A stretch of 64,000 bases of DNA from Bacteroidia bacterium (GTDB lineage Bacteria > Bacteroidota > Ignavibacteria > SZUA-365): assembly GCA_027493955.1 (NCBI GenBank), contig JAOSJT010000001.1, positions 759,131 through 823,130 of the forward strand. The letters run 5' to 3'. Made by a program: the position numbers and the translations under genes. Shown piece after piece: positions 16,731 through 26,191 of this stretch (positions within the stretch are counted from its first letter, which is position 1; the number at the start of each line of letters is the position of its first letter). Under the pieces are notes generated by a model. It searched no databases. It saw only the letters and a program-made list of their open reading frames with translations, and was not told the origin of the DNA.

Positions 16731-18566
16731 ATGCCGAAAAAGAGGCTGTTCTGGCAGCTGTATGCATCGAATTTTCTCATAGTCTTTCTCGCTCTTTTTG
16801 CTTTCACATTTTTGACCACCAGCTCCGTCAACAGCATTCTGCTCAGGCAGGTGTCGGCGGATCTCAAGGCAAGAGCAATGCTGCTGGAAGACGTCGTGCG
16901 CGAGCATATCGCGGATTCCACCTATAACGCATTGGAAGAAAAATGCGCGCGGCTGGGGAAGAACAGCGGCACGCGCATCACCGTCATTCTGGCCGATGGC
17001 TTGGTCATCGCGGACTCCGACAGGCCCGCCCGCACCATGGAGAACCACGCCGCACGGCCCGAAGTGCAGGACGCGCTGCACGGTCGCCACGGCTCGTCGA
17101 CGCGTTTCAGCGAAACCGTGCAGCAGAACGCCATGTATTCCGCCGTACCGATCCGTCGCGGGGATACGGTGTTTGCGGTGCTCCGTGCCGCCGTACCGGT
17201 GCACACGGTGGAGGGTACCATCAGGAATATTCAATGGAATATTGTCATCGGCGGTATCGTCATCACGCTGCTCGCCGGTGTCGTGAGTCTCTTCATTTCG
17301 AGAAATATTACCCGTCCCATCGCTGAATTGAAGCAAGGGGCGCGCCGCTTCGCGGAAGGGGATCTCGATTATCGCCTGACCGTGCCCGAGGCGCATGAGC
17401 TGCGCGATTTTGCCGAGGTCATGAACACCATGGCCGAGCAGCTGCAGGACCGCATCAGCATTATCGTGCGGCAAAACAGCGAGCAGGACGCGGTGTTTTC
17501 CAGCATGATCGAGGGGGTGCTCGCCTTCGATACCGAGGAACGGCTGATCAACATCAACACCTCCGCCGCGCGCATGCTCAGCATACAACCCGAGCGGGCG
17601 CTGGGGAAATCCATTATCGAAATCATCCGCAATGTCGGCCTCCAGCGCTTCGTGGGCGAAACGCTCGCCAGCGGCAAGCCCATCGAGGGCTACATCACCA
17701 TACTCGAGGAACAACAGGAGCGCTTCCTCCAGTCGCACGGCAGTCTGCTGCGTGACCAGGCGGGCCGCGTGCTCGGTGCGCTCGTCGTGTTGAATGACGT
17801 GACGGAACTCCGCAAGCTGGAGACGGTGCGGCGCGATTTCGTGGCCAACGTGTCGCATGAATTGAAAACGCCGATTACCAGCATCAAGGGCTTCGTGGAA
17901 ACGCTGCTCGACGGCGCCTTACAAGATAAAGAAGATACCCTCCGTTTTCTGGGCATTATTTCCCGGCAGGCTGATCGGCTCAATTCCATTATCGAGGATT
18001 TGCTCAGTCTCTCGCGCATCGAGCAGGGCGCGGAGAAGGAACAGATCGAATTCGCGCAAACCGCCATCGGGGACGTCCTTGCCTCCGCGGTCCAATCCTG
18101 TCAGATGGATGCGGACGCGAAACGCATGACGCTGCTTCTCGACTGCCCGCCGCTGTTGCGCGCCGAAGTGAACTCCGCGTTGCTGGAACAGGCGCTGGTC
18201 AATCTCGTCAACAATGCGATGAAATACAGCGAAGACGGCAAGCGCGTGTGGGTGCAGGCGGCCGTGCAGGACGACGAGCATCTCACCATCACTGTGCGCG
18301 ACGAGGGCTTCGGCATCGAAGCCGAGCATCTGCCGCGGCTCTTTGAGCGGTTTTACCGTATCGACAAAGCCCGCAGTCGCACCATGGGCGGAACCGGCCT
18401 TGGCCTCGCTATTGTCAAGCACATCGTGCAGGCGCATCATGGACAGATCGAAGTCAGCAGTTCACCGGGCGCCGGGAGCACCTTTGTCCTGCGTCTGCCG
18501 CTGATACAGCGTCGCTCCGAAATGCCGCTGTCGGGCACTGGTGGCTCCGAAGGAGGAATGAAATGA
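16731..18566 (+). CDS. phoR: PhoR-type sensor histidine kinase
   Basis: A 611-residue membrane kinase. Transmembrane segments are at about residues 9-30 and 170-190 and enclose a periplasmic sensor region of about 140 residues. A HAMP linker (RNITRPIAELKQGARRFAEG), a PAS-like domain (about 250-360), the phospho-acceptor His376 in VSHELKTP, then N box NLVNNAMKY and the ATP-binding G boxes DEGFGI and GGTGLGLAIVKH follow. E. coli PhoR has only a short periplasmic part, so direct ligand sensing is more likely here. It starts right at the phoB stop codon and overlaps phoU by four bases. Confidence 0.92.
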   Translation: MPKKRLFWQLYASNFLIVFLALFAFTFLTTSSVNSILLRQVSADLKARAMLLEDVVREHIADSTYNALEEKCARLGKNSGTRITVILADGLVIADSDRPARTMENHAARPEVQDALHGRHGSSTRFSETVQQNAMYSAVPIRRGDTVFAVLRAAVPVHTVEGTIRNIQWNIVIGGIVITLLAGVVSLFISRNITRPIAELKQGARRFAEGDLDYRLTVPEAHELRDFAEVMNTMAEQLQDRISIIVRQNSEQDAVFSSMIEGVLAFDTEERLININTSAARMLSIQPERALGKSIIEIIRNVGLQRFVGETLASGKPIEGYITILEEQQERFLQSHGSLLRDQAGRVLGALVVLNDVTELRKLETVRRDFVANVSHELKTPITSIKGFVETLLDGALQDKEDTLRFLGIISRQADRLNSIIEDLLSLSRIEQGAEKEQIEFAQTAIGDVLASAVQSCQMDADAKRMTLLLDCPPLLRAEVNSALLEQALVNLVNNAMKYSEDGKRVWVQAAVQDDEHLTITVRDEGFGIEAEHLPRLFERFYRIDKARSRTMGGTGLGLAIVKHIVQAHHGQIEVSSSPGAGSTFVLRLPLIQRRSEMPLSGTGGSEGGMK

Positions 18567-19243
18567 ACGCCGACGCACCCGCCTACGATATGAAGCAACT
18601 GCGCATGAAGCTTTTACGGCTGAGCGCTCTCGCCGAGGAGAATACCCGTCGTGCGGTGCTCGCCCTGCGTGGCCGGGACCGCGCGACAGCAGATGTGGTC
18701 ATTGCGAACGAGGCGGAAATCAACGCTCTCGAAATAGAAATCGAACAGGACTGCGTACGACTGCTTTCCAATGGCATCAACGAACGTCGCGACGTGCAGA
18801 ACATCGTCAGCGTTCTGCGCATCAACACCGATCTCGAGCGCATCGGAGATCTCGCGGCCAATGTTGCGCGGCACGTGGCTGACGTAAGTCAATGCGAGCA
18901 GGCTTTGTTGCCCGCACAATTGCTGCGAATGGCGGACTGTGCCCTCGCGATGCTGCATCAGGCCCTCGATGCCTTCGTGGATCTGGATGCCGTGTCCGCA
19001 CGCGAAGTCTGCGGCCTGGATGACGAAGTGGACGAGCTCAACCGCGTGGTTCATTCGTTGGTGCGGGACCGTATCGTGGCATCTCCGCAACTCACAGACA
19101 ATCTGCTCAGCGTGCTCGGCGCGGCCCGGCAGCTCGAACGCATAGCCGACTGCGCAACCAATATCGCCGAAGACGTCCTGTATCTGGTCTCCGGCTCCGT
19201 ATTCCGTCACAGCAAAACCGACTCTCACGCAACGGATGCGTGA
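18563..19243 (+). CDS. phoU: PhoU phosphate-signalling protein
   Basis: A 226-residue, all-helical protein made of two PhoU three-helix repeats. The metal-binding-type motif E/D-x-x-x-D shows as INTDLERIGDLAANVA in the first repeat and ARQLERIADCATNIAED in the second. PhoU couples phosphate transport to PhoR, keeping the kinase off when phosphate is sufficient. It overlaps phoR by four bases, and the following PiT gene starts at or just after its end. There is no pst ABC transporter nearby, so in this organism PhoU probably works with the PiT carriers. Confidence 0.92.
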   Translation: MNADAPAYDMKQLRMKLLRLSALAEENTRRAVLALRGRDRATADVVIANEAEINALEIEIEQDCVRLLSNGINERRDVQNIVSVLRINTDLERIGDLAANVARHVADVSQCEQALLPAQLLRMADCALAMLHQALDAFVDLDAVSAREVCGLDDEVDELNRVVHSLVRDRIVASPQLTDNLLSVLGAARQLERIADCATNIAEDVLYLVSGSVFRHSKTDSHATDA

Positions 19244-19268
19244 AATACACCACTTTTTCACACACACA

Positions 19269-21509
19269 ATGGAAATCTACTACGTCATTCTCGCAGTTCT
19301 GCTCCTCGCCGCAATCGCCGATCTCGTGGTTGGTGTAGCCAACGACGCGGTGAATTTTTTGAATTCGGCTATCGGATCCAAGGTCGCACCGCGTGTGCTG
19401 ATCATGCTGGTGGCTTCGGCGGGAATTATTGTTGGCGTCACCTTCTCCAGCGGCATGATGGAGATTGCGCGAAAGGGCATCTTCAATCCCGAAATGCTGA
19501 CCTTTCCGGAAGTCATGATCATCTTCGCGGCCACCATGCTGACGGATGTATTGTTGCTGGATTTGTTCAACACCTTCGGTCTTCCAACCTCAACGACGGT
19601 CTCGCTGGTGTTCGAGCTTCTGGGCGCGGCCTTTTCGATTTCTCTCGTAAAGGTGTTGCAGGATGGCGGTGGTGTGAGCGAGGCGCTCGCGTTTATCAAC
19701 ACGGCGAGTGTGCTGAAAATATTGTTCAGTATCGTGCTCTCCGTCGTCGTCGCTTTTATTGCGGGCGCGCTGATTCAGTATCTCTCCCGTATGCTGTTCA
19801 CTTTCGACATCAATTCACGCATCAAGCGGTATGGTTCCATCTGGGGAGGGGCCGCTCTGGCGGGGATTACGTATTTTCTGCTGGTCAAGGGCGCGAAGGG
19901 AGCATCTTTTCTCGATGCGTCTCAGGCGACCTGGTTAAAGGATCACGCATTGATGCTCGCCGGGCTTTCCCTCGTGTTCTGGACGCTCGTCATGCAGTTC
20001 GTTTCACTGTTCACCCGCGTCAATGTGTTCAAGCCCGTCGTTCTGGCGGGGACCTTCGCATTGGCCATGGCGTTCGCGGCGAACGATCTGGTGAACTTCA
20101 TCGGTGCGCCGCTCGCCGGTCTTGCGGCTTTCGAGGAAGTGCAATACCTGTCGGATCCGCTGAACACCCTCATGGGATCTCTCGCCGAACCGGTGCGTGC
20201 CAACACGATGATGCTTCTGATTGCGGGACTCATCATGGCGGCGACACTGTGGATGAGCAAAAAGGCGCGTACCGTCACAGCCACTGAAGTGAATCTCGGA
20301 CGGCAGGGGGAGGGTGCGGAGCGGTTTGAAGCGAATCCCATCGCGCGTTCCATCGTGCGCATGGTGCTTTCGGTGTTCCGCTTTTTCGGATATGTAACAC
20401 CCGCATCCTGGAAGCGGGCCATCGAGCGCCGCTTCGATACCTCGAAGTATCAGCCGGTGCCGGACGAGAACGGCGAGTATCCCTCCTTCGATTATCTTCG
20501 CGCCTCGGTCAATCTCATCGTTTCGGCATTGCTGATCTCCTTCGGGACGACGCTCAAGTTGCCGCTTTCCACCACCTATGTGACCTTCATGGTCGCCATG
20601 GCCACAGCGTTGCCGGACCGCGCCTGGGGGAGGGATTCGGCTGTCTACAGGGTGTCCGGTGTGCTCACCGTCGTCGGCGGGTGGTTTTTCACCGCGCTGA
20701 TAGCCGCGAGTTCGGCGGCGCTCATTGCCGTCATCATTTTTTACACGCAGCTTCCCGGACTCATCGCCATCATGCTGATTGCGTTGCTGCTTTTAGGCAA
20801 CAGCATTCGCGTGCATCGCCGGAGAGAGCGGGAGCACGAAGAGGAAAACCGCTATCTCATATCTCCGTCCACTATGGCGGAAGCGTCGAAGCGCATTCGT
20901 ACCGAAGTGTCGGATATCATCGCGGGCGTGGCCGAGACGGTAAGGAAATCCAACGACGGTCTCGCTTCGGAGAATCGCCTGCTCATGAAGGAGGCGCGTG
21001 ATCAGGCCCGCACCTTGGCAAAACGCGGGAAGGGCATGGCGCATTCCGTGATGAACACCGCGCATCTCGAAGAGAGCGAGGATGCCGTAGATGACAAATC
21101 CTATGCGGAAGTCATCGGCTCGATTTCTCTGCTGCTTCGCGGATTGCGAAACATGACAGGGCAGTGTTATACCCACGTCAATAATAACCACCGTGCCCTC
21201 ACGGAGGAGCAAATTCTTGACCTGAAAGAAATCGAAGCCGGACTGCTGCATTTTCTTGAACGGCTGTCCGCAGAGATAAAAGACGCGCAACCCGAACTTT
21301 CGTCCGACACGGAGTCTGAGGCGGAGGGTATTGTGAGCATGATCAGAAAGGCCGACAAACGCCAGTTGAAGCGCTCGAAGAAGGAAAAGCAGACGACGCG
21401 TAGCAGCCTGCTCATGCTCGAAATATTGACCGAATATGAAGAAATCGTGTATCATACCATGGCTCTCCGGAGACGGAGCGCGCAGCTTGCCGATACACCC
21501 GGGCTGTAA
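19269..21509 (+). CDS. PiT-family inorganic phosphate transporter, copy 1, with C-terminal cytoplasmic domain
   Basis: A 746-residue phosphate carrier. The N-terminal PiT signature is GVANDAVNFLNSAIGSKVA, and a second conserved repeat appears as FAANDLVNFIGAPLAG. About ten to twelve membrane segments run to residue 520. From about 525 the protein is soluble and helical (RIRTEVSDIIAGVAETVRKS onward), resembling a PhoU-like regulatory tail. An in-frame ATG at 19236 overlaps phoU, but MEIYYVI at 19269 matches the start of copy 2. The gene closes the phoBRU run, and a close paralogue follows at once. Transport is expected to be ion-coupled at the inner membrane. Confidence 0.9.
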   Translation: MEIYYVILAVLLLAAIADLVVGVANDAVNFLNSAIGSKVAPRVLIMLVASAGIIVGVTFSSGMMEIARKGIFNPEMLTFPEVMIIFAATMLTDVLLLDLFNTFGLPTSTTVSLVFELLGAAFSISLVKVLQDGGGVSEALAFINTASVLKILFSIVLSVVVAFIAGALIQYLSRMLFTFDINSRIKRYGSIWGGAALAGITYFLLVKGAKGASFLDASQATWLKDHALMLAGLSLVFWTLVMQFVSLFTRVNVFKPVVLAGTFALAMAFAANDLVNFIGAPLAGLAAFEEVQYLSDPLNTLMGSLAEPVRANTMMLLIAGLIMAATLWMSKKARTVTATEVNLGRQGEGAERFEANPIARSIVRMVLSVFRFFGYVTPASWKRAIERRFDTSKYQPVPDENGEYPSFDYLRASVNLIVSALLISFGTTLKLPLSTTYVTFMVAMATALPDRAWGRDSAVYRVSGVLTVVGGWFFTALIAASSAALIAVIIFYTQLPGLIAIMLIALLLLGNSIRVHRRREREHEEENRYLISPSTMAEASKRIRTEVSDIIAGVAETVRKSNDGLASENRLLMKEARDQARTLAKRGKGMAHSVMNTAHLEESEDAVDDKSYAEVIGSISLLLRGLRNMTGQCYTHVNNNHRALTEEQILDLKEIEAGLLHFLERLSAEIKDAQPELSSDTESEAEGIVSMIRKADKRQLKRSKKEKQTTRSSLLMLEILTEYEEIVYHTMALRRRSAQLADTPGL

Positions 21510-21590
21510 TCCGGACCCGCACCGCCCCCTCAATGGCGATCGTGTTTGCCGGAACACCGATGACAACTTTATTCACAACATGATACAGTG

Positions 21591-23837
21591 ATGGAAATCT
21601 TTTACTTCATTCTCATCATCCTCGCGATCGCCGCCGTGACCGATCTCATGGTCGGCGTCGCGAATGACGCAGTGAATTTCCTCAACTCCGCCGTCGGTGC
21701 CAAGGTGGCTCCGCGCACTGTCATTCTCATCGTCGCCACCGCAGGCATTCTCGTGGGTGTGACGTTTTCCAGCGGTCTCATGGAGATTGCCAGGAAGGGG
21801 ATATTCAATCCCGGCATGCTGACCTTCCCCGAGGTCATGTTCATTTTTGCGGCAACGATGCTGACGGATGTGCTCCTCCTGGACTTTTTCAACACCTTCG
21901 GTTTGCCGACTTCCACCACGGTGTCGCTGGTGTTCGAATTGCTCGGTGCCGCTTTCGCCATCTCCCTGATCAAAGTGTTGGAGACGGGAGGCGGTGTCGC
22001 CGAGGCGCTGGCATTCATCAATACGGCCAGTGTGTTGAAAATCATCTTCGGTATCATATTGTCCGTTGTCGCCGCCTTCCTTGTCGGCTCACTGGCGCAA
22101 TATCTTTCGCGTATGCTCTTCACCTTCGATCTCAACTCGCGAGTGAAGCGATATGGCGCGCTGTGGGGAGGCTTCGCGCTGGCGATCCTTACCTACTTCC
22201 TCCTCGTGAAAGGCGCGAAAGGGGCGTCGTTCCTCGAGCCCGATCAGGCCGACTGGTTAAAAAGCAGCGCGCTGTGGCTTGCCGCGCTGTCCATGCTGTT
22301 CTGGGCGTTGATCATGCAATTGCTCACATGGTTCACGAAAGTCAACATTTTCAAAATCGTCACGCTTGCCGGGACTTTTGCCCTTGCGATGGCCTTTGCG
22401 GCGAACGATCTCGTGAATTTCATCGGCGCGCCGCTCGCTGGCCTTGCTGCATTCGAATTCGCCGATGGCAGCCCCAATCCGCTGACCATGACGATGGAGG
22501 CGCTGTCGGACCCCGTTCGGGCCAACACGTATCTGCTGCTTCTCGCCGGTATCATCATGGCGATCACTCTGTGGGTGAACAAGAAGGCGCGTACCGTCAC
22601 AGCGACGTCGGTCAATCTTGGAAGACAAAGCGAAGGCTCAGAGCGCTTCGAATCGAACGCGGCCGCCCGTTCCATAGTCCGTCTCTTCCTGTCGGTGATC
22701 CGCTTTTTCTCGTTGATCACGCCGCCGGCAATGAAAAAATGGGTGGAGGGACGTTTCGATACCAGCAAATTCAAACCCGTACCCGATGAAAACGGAGAGG
22801 TACCGGCGTTCGATATGTTGCGCGCTTCCGTGAGTCTCATCGTTGCCGCGCTGCTGGTTTCCATTGGTACGACACTCAAACTGCCGCTCTCCACCACCTA
22901 TGTCACCTTTATGGTGGCGATGGCGACCGCGCTCCCCGACCGCGCGTGGGGAAGGGACTCCGCCGTGTATCGCGTGTCCGGCGTGCTCACCGTTGTGGGC
23001 GGGTGGTTTTTCACGGCCATCATAGCGGCAAGCGCAGCAGGTATTGTCGCAACGATTATCTACTTCACCGAGCTGCCCGGTCTCATCGGGCTGACTGTCC
23101 TCGCTGTCTTTCTTCTCATTCGGAGCGTCAGGATACACAAAACCCGTGAAGCGGAAGCCGCCGAGGAAGCGCGTACGCTCGTCACCGCCGACACTGTGGA
23201 GGAAGCCGTCACGACGTTGTACAACGATCTCAGCACGCTGATCACAGCCACCGGCGAGATTCTGCACGGCACGAACGATGGCCTTGTCACCGAAAACCGC
23301 ATGGAACTCCGCGAGATGCGCGAAAAAGCCAAGCAACTCCATAAGCGCTCAAAAAACATGGCCACCGTCATTCTGCAGACCTCAAAATTGGAGGAGAAGG
23401 ACGACGCGGTGGAGGATCGCACCTACGCGGAAATCATGAGTTCTATGACGCTGCTGCTGCGCAGTTTGCGCGATATGACCACGCACTGTTACTCCCATGT
23501 CAGCAACAATCATCAGCCGATGACGGAGGAGCAGATCAACGATATTCACGATATCGAACGTGAGTTACTCGAACAGCTCGACATCGTGGCATCCAGTCTC
23601 TCGGCGGCCGATTTCTCCCGCGTCGAGCAGGTCAACATCGAAACGCAGGACGTACGCGACCGCATCCGTAAAGCGGACAAGCGTCAGCTCAAGCGTTCGA
23701 AAAAGGATAAGCAGACTACCAGAACCAGTTTACTTTTCCTGGAAATGCTCACCGAATACGAGGAAATCATTTACCATACCAGGACGATTTACGAATTATG
23801 CCTGTCCTGTCAGGTTGACCCGCCCGCACAGGGATAA
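21591..23837 (+). CDS. PiT-family inorganic phosphate transporter, copy 2
   Basis: A 748-residue paralogue of the preceding gene, collinear over its length. Membrane regions are almost interchangeable (FNTFGLPTSTTVSLVFELLG is identical), while the C-terminal soluble domain differs more, though both keep DKRQLKRSKK and a matching final helix with ILTEYEEI or MLTEYEEI. The ATG at 21591 is chosen over GTG 21588 because it matches copy 1. The 81-bp gap to copy 1 shows no terminator, and a strong hairpin lies just after this gene. A recent tandem duplication with divergence in the regulatory tail fits the picture. Confidence 0.9.
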   Translation: MEIFYFILIILAIAAVTDLMVGVANDAVNFLNSAVGAKVAPRTVILIVATAGILVGVTFSSGLMEIARKGIFNPGMLTFPEVMFIFAATMLTDVLLLDFFNTFGLPTSTTVSLVFELLGAAFAISLIKVLETGGGVAEALAFINTASVLKIIFGIILSVVAAFLVGSLAQYLSRMLFTFDLNSRVKRYGALWGGFALAILTYFLLVKGAKGASFLEPDQADWLKSSALWLAALSMLFWALIMQLLTWFTKVNIFKIVTLAGTFALAMAFAANDLVNFIGAPLAGLAAFEFADGSPNPLTMTMEALSDPVRANTYLLLLAGIIMAITLWVNKKARTVTATSVNLGRQSEGSERFESNAAARSIVRLFLSVIRFFSLITPPAMKKWVEGRFDTSKFKPVPDENGEVPAFDMLRASVSLIVAALLVSIGTTLKLPLSTTYVTFMVAMATALPDRAWGRDSAVYRVSGVLTVVGGWFFTAIIAASAAGIVATIIYFTELPGLIGLTVLAVFLLIRSVRIHKTREAEAAEEARTLVTADTVEEAVTTLYNDLSTLITATGEILHGTNDGLVTENRMELREMREKAKQLHKRSKNMATVILQTSKLEEKDDAVEDRTYAEIMSSMTLLLRSLRDMTTHCYSHVSNNHQPMTEEQINDIHDIERELLEQLDIVASSLSAADFSRVEQVNIETQDVRDRIRKADKRQLKRSKKDKQTTRTSLLFLEMLTEYEEIIYHTRTIYELCLSCQVDPPAQG

Positions 23838-23860
23838 GCCGGATAACAGCAATAGGAAAA

Positions 23861-23893
23861 GCAAAGCGCCCCGCAATACACGGGGCGCTTTGC
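23861..23893 (+). terminator. Terminator of the phosphate operon, left copy of a duplicated hairpin
   Basis: A perfect 13-bp stem, GCAAAGCGCCCCG (23861-23873) with CGGGGCGCTTTGC (23881-23893), around the loop CAATACA. The same stem and loop recur at 24883-24911, on the other side of the 37-bp repeat array. Confidence 0.85.
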
Positions 23894-23950
23894 ATCAGAG
23901 AGCGAAGGCGGTCTGTCGCTGACTCCGCCATCCTTTACAGTAGAGCGAAA

Positions 23951-24875
23951 GCGGGAGCTTCATGGAACGCCCACTTTTGCGCCGAATGTGGGAGCTTCAT
24001 GGACCGCCCACTTTTGCAACGAATGTGGGAGCTTCATGGACCGCCCACTTGTGCGCCGAATGTGGGAGCTTCATGGAACGCCCACTTTTGCAGCGAATGT
24101 GGGAGCTTCATGGACCGCCCACTTCTACACCGAATGTGGGAGCTTCATGGAACGCCCACTTTTGCAGCGAATGTGGGAGCTTCATGGAACGCCCACTTTT
24201 GCAGCGGATGTGGGAGCTTCATGAACCGCCCACTTGTGCAGCGAATATGGGAGCTTCATGGAACGCCCACTTTTGCAGCGGATGTGGGAGCTTCATGGAA
24301 CGCCCACTTGTGCAGCGGATGTGGGAGCTTCATGGACCGCCTACTTTTGCACCGAATGTGGGAGCTTCATGGAACGCCCACTTGTGCAGCGAATGTGGGG
24401 ACTTCATGGACCGCCCACTTCTGCATCGAATGTGGGAGTTTCATGGACCGCCCACTTCTACACCGAATGTGGGAGTTTCATGGACCGCCCACTTTTGCGC
24501 CGAATGTGGGAGCTTCATGGACCGTCCACTTGTGCGCCGAATGTGGGAGCTTCATGGAACGCCCACTTTTGCGCCGAATGTGGGAGCTTCATGGACCGTC
24601 CACTTTTGCGCCGAATGTGGGAGCTTCATGGAACGCCCACTTGTGCAGCGAATGTGGGGACTTCATGGACCGCCCACTTCTGCATCGAATGTGGGAGTTT
24701 CATGGACCGCCCACTTCTCCACCGAATGTGGGAGTTTCATGGACCGCCCACTTCTGCATCGAATGTGGGAGTTTCATGGGACGCCTACTTGTGCAGCGAA
24801 TGTGGGGACTTCATGGACCGCCCACTTCTGCATCGAATGTGGGAGTTTCATGGGACGCCTACTTGTGCATCGGAC
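23951..24875. repeat. 25-copy tandem array of a 37-bp palindromic repeat
   Basis: Twenty-five units in exact 37-bp register (starts 23951, 23988, 24025 ... 24839). Each has a 24-bp conserved core beginning GTGGGAGCTTCATGG and ending CGCCCAC, then a 13-bp semi-variable part such as TTTTGCGCCGAAT, TTGTGCAGCGAAT or TTCTGCATCGAAT. The core ends pair (GTGGG with CCCAC) and can fold as a hairpin around the ATG. Variants recur in blocks; for instance units 12-13 equal units 19-20. Because 37 is not a multiple of 3, all three forward frames stay open, giving misleading long ORFs. The spacers repeat among themselves, so this is not a CRISPR array. Confidence 0.95.
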
Positions 24876-24882
24876 GCATACA

Positions 24883-24911
24883 AAAGCGCCCCGCAATACA
24901 CGGGGCGCTTT
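24883..24911 (-). terminator. Terminator of the porin gene, right copy of the duplicated hairpin
   Basis: AAAGCGCCCCG (24883-24893) pairs with CGGGGCGCTTT (24901-24911) around CAATACA, the same stem and loop as at 23861-23893. Read on the minus strand it follows the porin stop codon by about 30 bp and leads into CTTTTGT. Confidence 0.8.
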
Positions 24912-24940
24912 GCTTTTGTATAGCAATGGCAAAGTGTCGA

Positions 24941-26056
24941 TCAGAACCCGTACTCTACGGAAAGCTTCAGTATCTCCGTCAGTCCGTCTCCGTTTTTGTC
25001 GAGCACTTTTTCAAAATCGACAAGCAGCTTGGACTTCTTGTGAATATGCCAGGTCGCTCCCACTATGATCGTATTCTCCTCCCATTCGCTCGGGGAGTCC
25101 GGCAAAGCGAAATGATCGTAGCGACCGAACACGCTCAACGGTGTTTCGGGAATGCGGATATCGGTGAATGCCGACCAGCCGCTGTTTTTTTCAGCGATGC
25201 CGTCCGCATTGACGGTCTTTCCTTTGTAATCCCCTGTACCAGTGAAGTAGGTGAGCGCGACAACCAGTCGTTGATGCTCGAAGCTGAGATGGCCGACATT
25301 TTTCTTCCAATCCACGCTGCGCTCCACATTGCCTTTTCCGTACGCGCCGGCGTAGGTAAGTTGCATGCCCGGAATGATATCCGGCAACGGCCGCACGCTG
25401 ATGCGTCCCTCGATGGACTTATTGAGGTTATGTTCGATGGCGTGATAGCCGCCACCGTTGAACAGCCCCAGCGCCACGCTGCCATAGCGGCCGGGATAAG
25501 ACGAAGAGACGGTTTTCTGGTACTCTTCGGGCATCTCGCCGCCAAGGAGCGCACCCAGCTGGGCGCCGAAATCGGCGGAGTTGAGTACATCACCGCGCTC
25601 GAGAAACATCGGACCCTGCACACGGTAGAGATTGATCTTTTGCTCGAATTCCAGCCAGGGGCGGCCAATGAGACCGAACTCGAGGTAAGGCGCCTGGAGG
25701 AAGGACAGGTCCGGAAGAGACGCTGTGACATAGCAATATTTCAGCCGCAACTCGAGATCGCCTTCGCCGTCGCCATCCCGGTCCACCGCTATGTCTGGTG
25801 TGACGCGACCGTTGAGCCAGGGGAGCACCTCCGCCCGAATGTTGATATACGCCCTGTTGATGAAGAAATTACTGTAGGGGACGCCGCTGACCCTGCCATC
25901 TTCATAGGAAATGAAGAATTGACCGCCGACCTGAACGGGGCTTTTGGCGGTGACGGTTTTCGGGACGTTGTTGGGGGTATCTGCAGTGGTTTGCGCCGCC
26001 ACGTGCCCGCAGAGGGCACATATGAGCATCGCGCCGGCAAGTGCCAAGCGTTTCAT
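24941..26056 (-). CDS. Phosphate-selective porin O/P-like outer membrane protein
   Basis: A 371-residue outer membrane beta-barrel. It has a signal peptide (MKRLALAGAMLICALCGHVAA), alternating amphipathic strands and a C-terminal aromatic residue (EYGF), the usual barrel insertion signal. The strand pattern and motifs such as FFINRAYINIRAEVLP and LEFGLIGRPW fit the OprO/OprP-like family of anion porins. It lies next to, and convergent with, the phoBRU-PiT operon, which supports a role in phosphate uptake across the outer membrane. AGGAGA precedes the ATG. No Pho-box repeat was found in its short upstream region, so co-regulation is only a guess. Confidence 0.75.
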   Translation of the reverse strand: MKRLALAGAMLICALCGHVAAQTTADTPNNVPKTVTAKSPVQVGGQFFISYEDGRVSGVPYSNFFINRAYINIRAEVLPWLNGRVTPDIAVDRDGDGEGDLELRLKYCYVTASLPDLSFLQAPYLEFGLIGRPWLEFEQKINLYRVQGPMFLERGDVLNSADFGAQLGALLGGEMPEEYQKTVSSSYPGRYGSVALGLFNGGGYHAIEHNLNKSIEGRISVRPLPDIIPGMQLTYAGAYGKGNVERSVDWKKNVGHLSFEHQRLVVALTYFTGTGDYKGKTVNADGIAEKNSGWSAFTDIRIPETPLSVFGRYDHFALPDSPSEWEENTIIVGATWHIHKKSKLLVDFEKVLDKNGDGLTEILKLSVEYGF

Positions 26057-26191
26057 CGGGTTCTCCTGTGTGAATCAGATGGATGGCCGGAAAGAGCATG
26101 AACCGGCTCAATACTCCAAAATGGAGAAGCGCGTTTGATTTTCCAACATCCGTTTCATTCCTCGACGGAGCGGAGTATCTTGCATCCGTAT

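Noticed and set aside
23951-24875. Possible CRISPR array
   Set aside because: The 37-bp period resembles a repeat-spacer unit, but the 13-bp variable part is too short and is drawn from about ten recurring variants. There are no cas genes in the window.
23962-24923. Three long overlapping open frames reading M-W-E-L-H-G-P-P-T-type repeats
   Set aside because: They are translations of the 37-bp array in all three frames. No ribosome site, signal peptide or family match supports coding, and one frame runs antisense through the porin gene.
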